NCBI GenBank assembly: GCA_944325215.1
Contig: CALUZC010000011.1
Span: 16,543-80,542 of the forward strand
Direction: 5' to 3'
Source: an uncultured Mucispirillum sp.
GTDB lineage: Bacteria; Chrysiogenota; Deferribacteres; Deferribacterales; Mucispirillaceae
DNA length: 64,000 nucleotides
The position numbers were made by a program, and so were the translations under genes. The notes beneath the pieces were generated by a model. It searched no databases, had not been told where the DNA came from, and saw nothing but the letters and a program-made list of their open reading frames with translations. Shown piece by piece: positions 63,909 through 64,000 of this stretch (its first letter is position 1; the number at the start of each line of letters is the position of its first letter).

Positions 63909-64000
63909 TAGATAATTGACAACAGAATAGGTTAAATAGTGATAGACAGCTTAGTAATTAGTTAGGTAAGAATTTTTTGGAATACAATGATATTTGTATG

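Larger units (their letters stand above)
63630..64000. other. Right-edge intergenic region with tandem promoters
   Basis: No coding frame is visible in the final 370 bases. The stretch holds two consensus-like plus-strand promoters (63746 and 63850), an inverted repeat overlapping the likely start of the second (63881..63908), and a further TTGACA at 63916. The region appears to be the upstream control segment of a strongly expressed gene or RNA operon lying beyond the window. Confidence 0.5.

Overview
The window is a strongly AT-rich bacterial chromosome segment carrying the replication-origin neighbourhood (dnaA, dnaN, recF, gyrB, gyrA, a candidate oriC and two perfect parS sites). Gram-negative traits (outer-membrane barrel protein, lipoproteins, fused CcsBA cytochrome c maturation protein, PglB-type oligosaccharyltransferase) together with a split methylmalonyl-CoA mutase suggest a low-GC, host-associated member of the Deferribacterota, Mucispirillum-like. 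That assignment is inference from gene content and was not tested by a search. Layout: 0-9.8 kb (minus strand) holds a SUFU-domain protein, an MltD-type lytic transglycosylase, a PBP-activator-like lipoprotein, rsmG and a first mnmG, two small membrane proteins, then a second, divergent mnmG bracketed by two perfect parS sites. 10-15 kb is accessory: a methyltransferase, a half-size EamA transporter lacking a normal start codon, a fossil InlB-type repeat and two paralogous secreted repeat proteins. 15-29.6 kb is the replication block read leftward: mnmE, folD, gyrA, gyrB, recF, dnaN, oriC, dnaA, then an outer-membrane barrel protein, a catalytically degenerate PEP-synthase-like protein and purC. 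29.8-48.6 kb is mostly housekeeping (Lrp regulator, ccsBA, def, dciA-like, obg, rpmA, rplU, pglB-like OST, pepA, parA, parB, bactofilin, tpiA, secG, oligopeptide-binding lipoprotein), with an unusual ECF-S-component/GGDEF fusion at 42.0-43.4 kb. 48.6-63.6 kb is a surface-glycan locus: RgpF-like proteins, galE, a dTDP-Fuc3NAc gene set (fdtA, fdtC, fdtB), four GT2 glycosyltransferases, a GtrII-like membrane transferase and a GT9 transferase. mcmA2 and meaB (methylmalonyl-CoA mutase B12 subunit and its GTPase chaperone) are embedded inside it. The most striking signal is three long poly-G tracts (9, 11 and 10 G) in this AT-rich glycan locus. One frameshifts a glycosyltransferase in the state sequenced here (G11 = OFF; G10 would restore a 355-residue protein), one lies in frame within another glycosyltransferase (G10 = ON), and one ends fdtA and sits where the ribosome binding site of fdtC should be. 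This is the architecture of a phase-variable glycan system of the kind known from Campylobacter. A partial fdtB copy flanks the OFF gene as a direct repeat. The PglB-type transferase, with all key motifs intact, and a neighbouring secreted protein with two bacterial N-glycosylation sequons suggest that glycans may also be placed on proteins.
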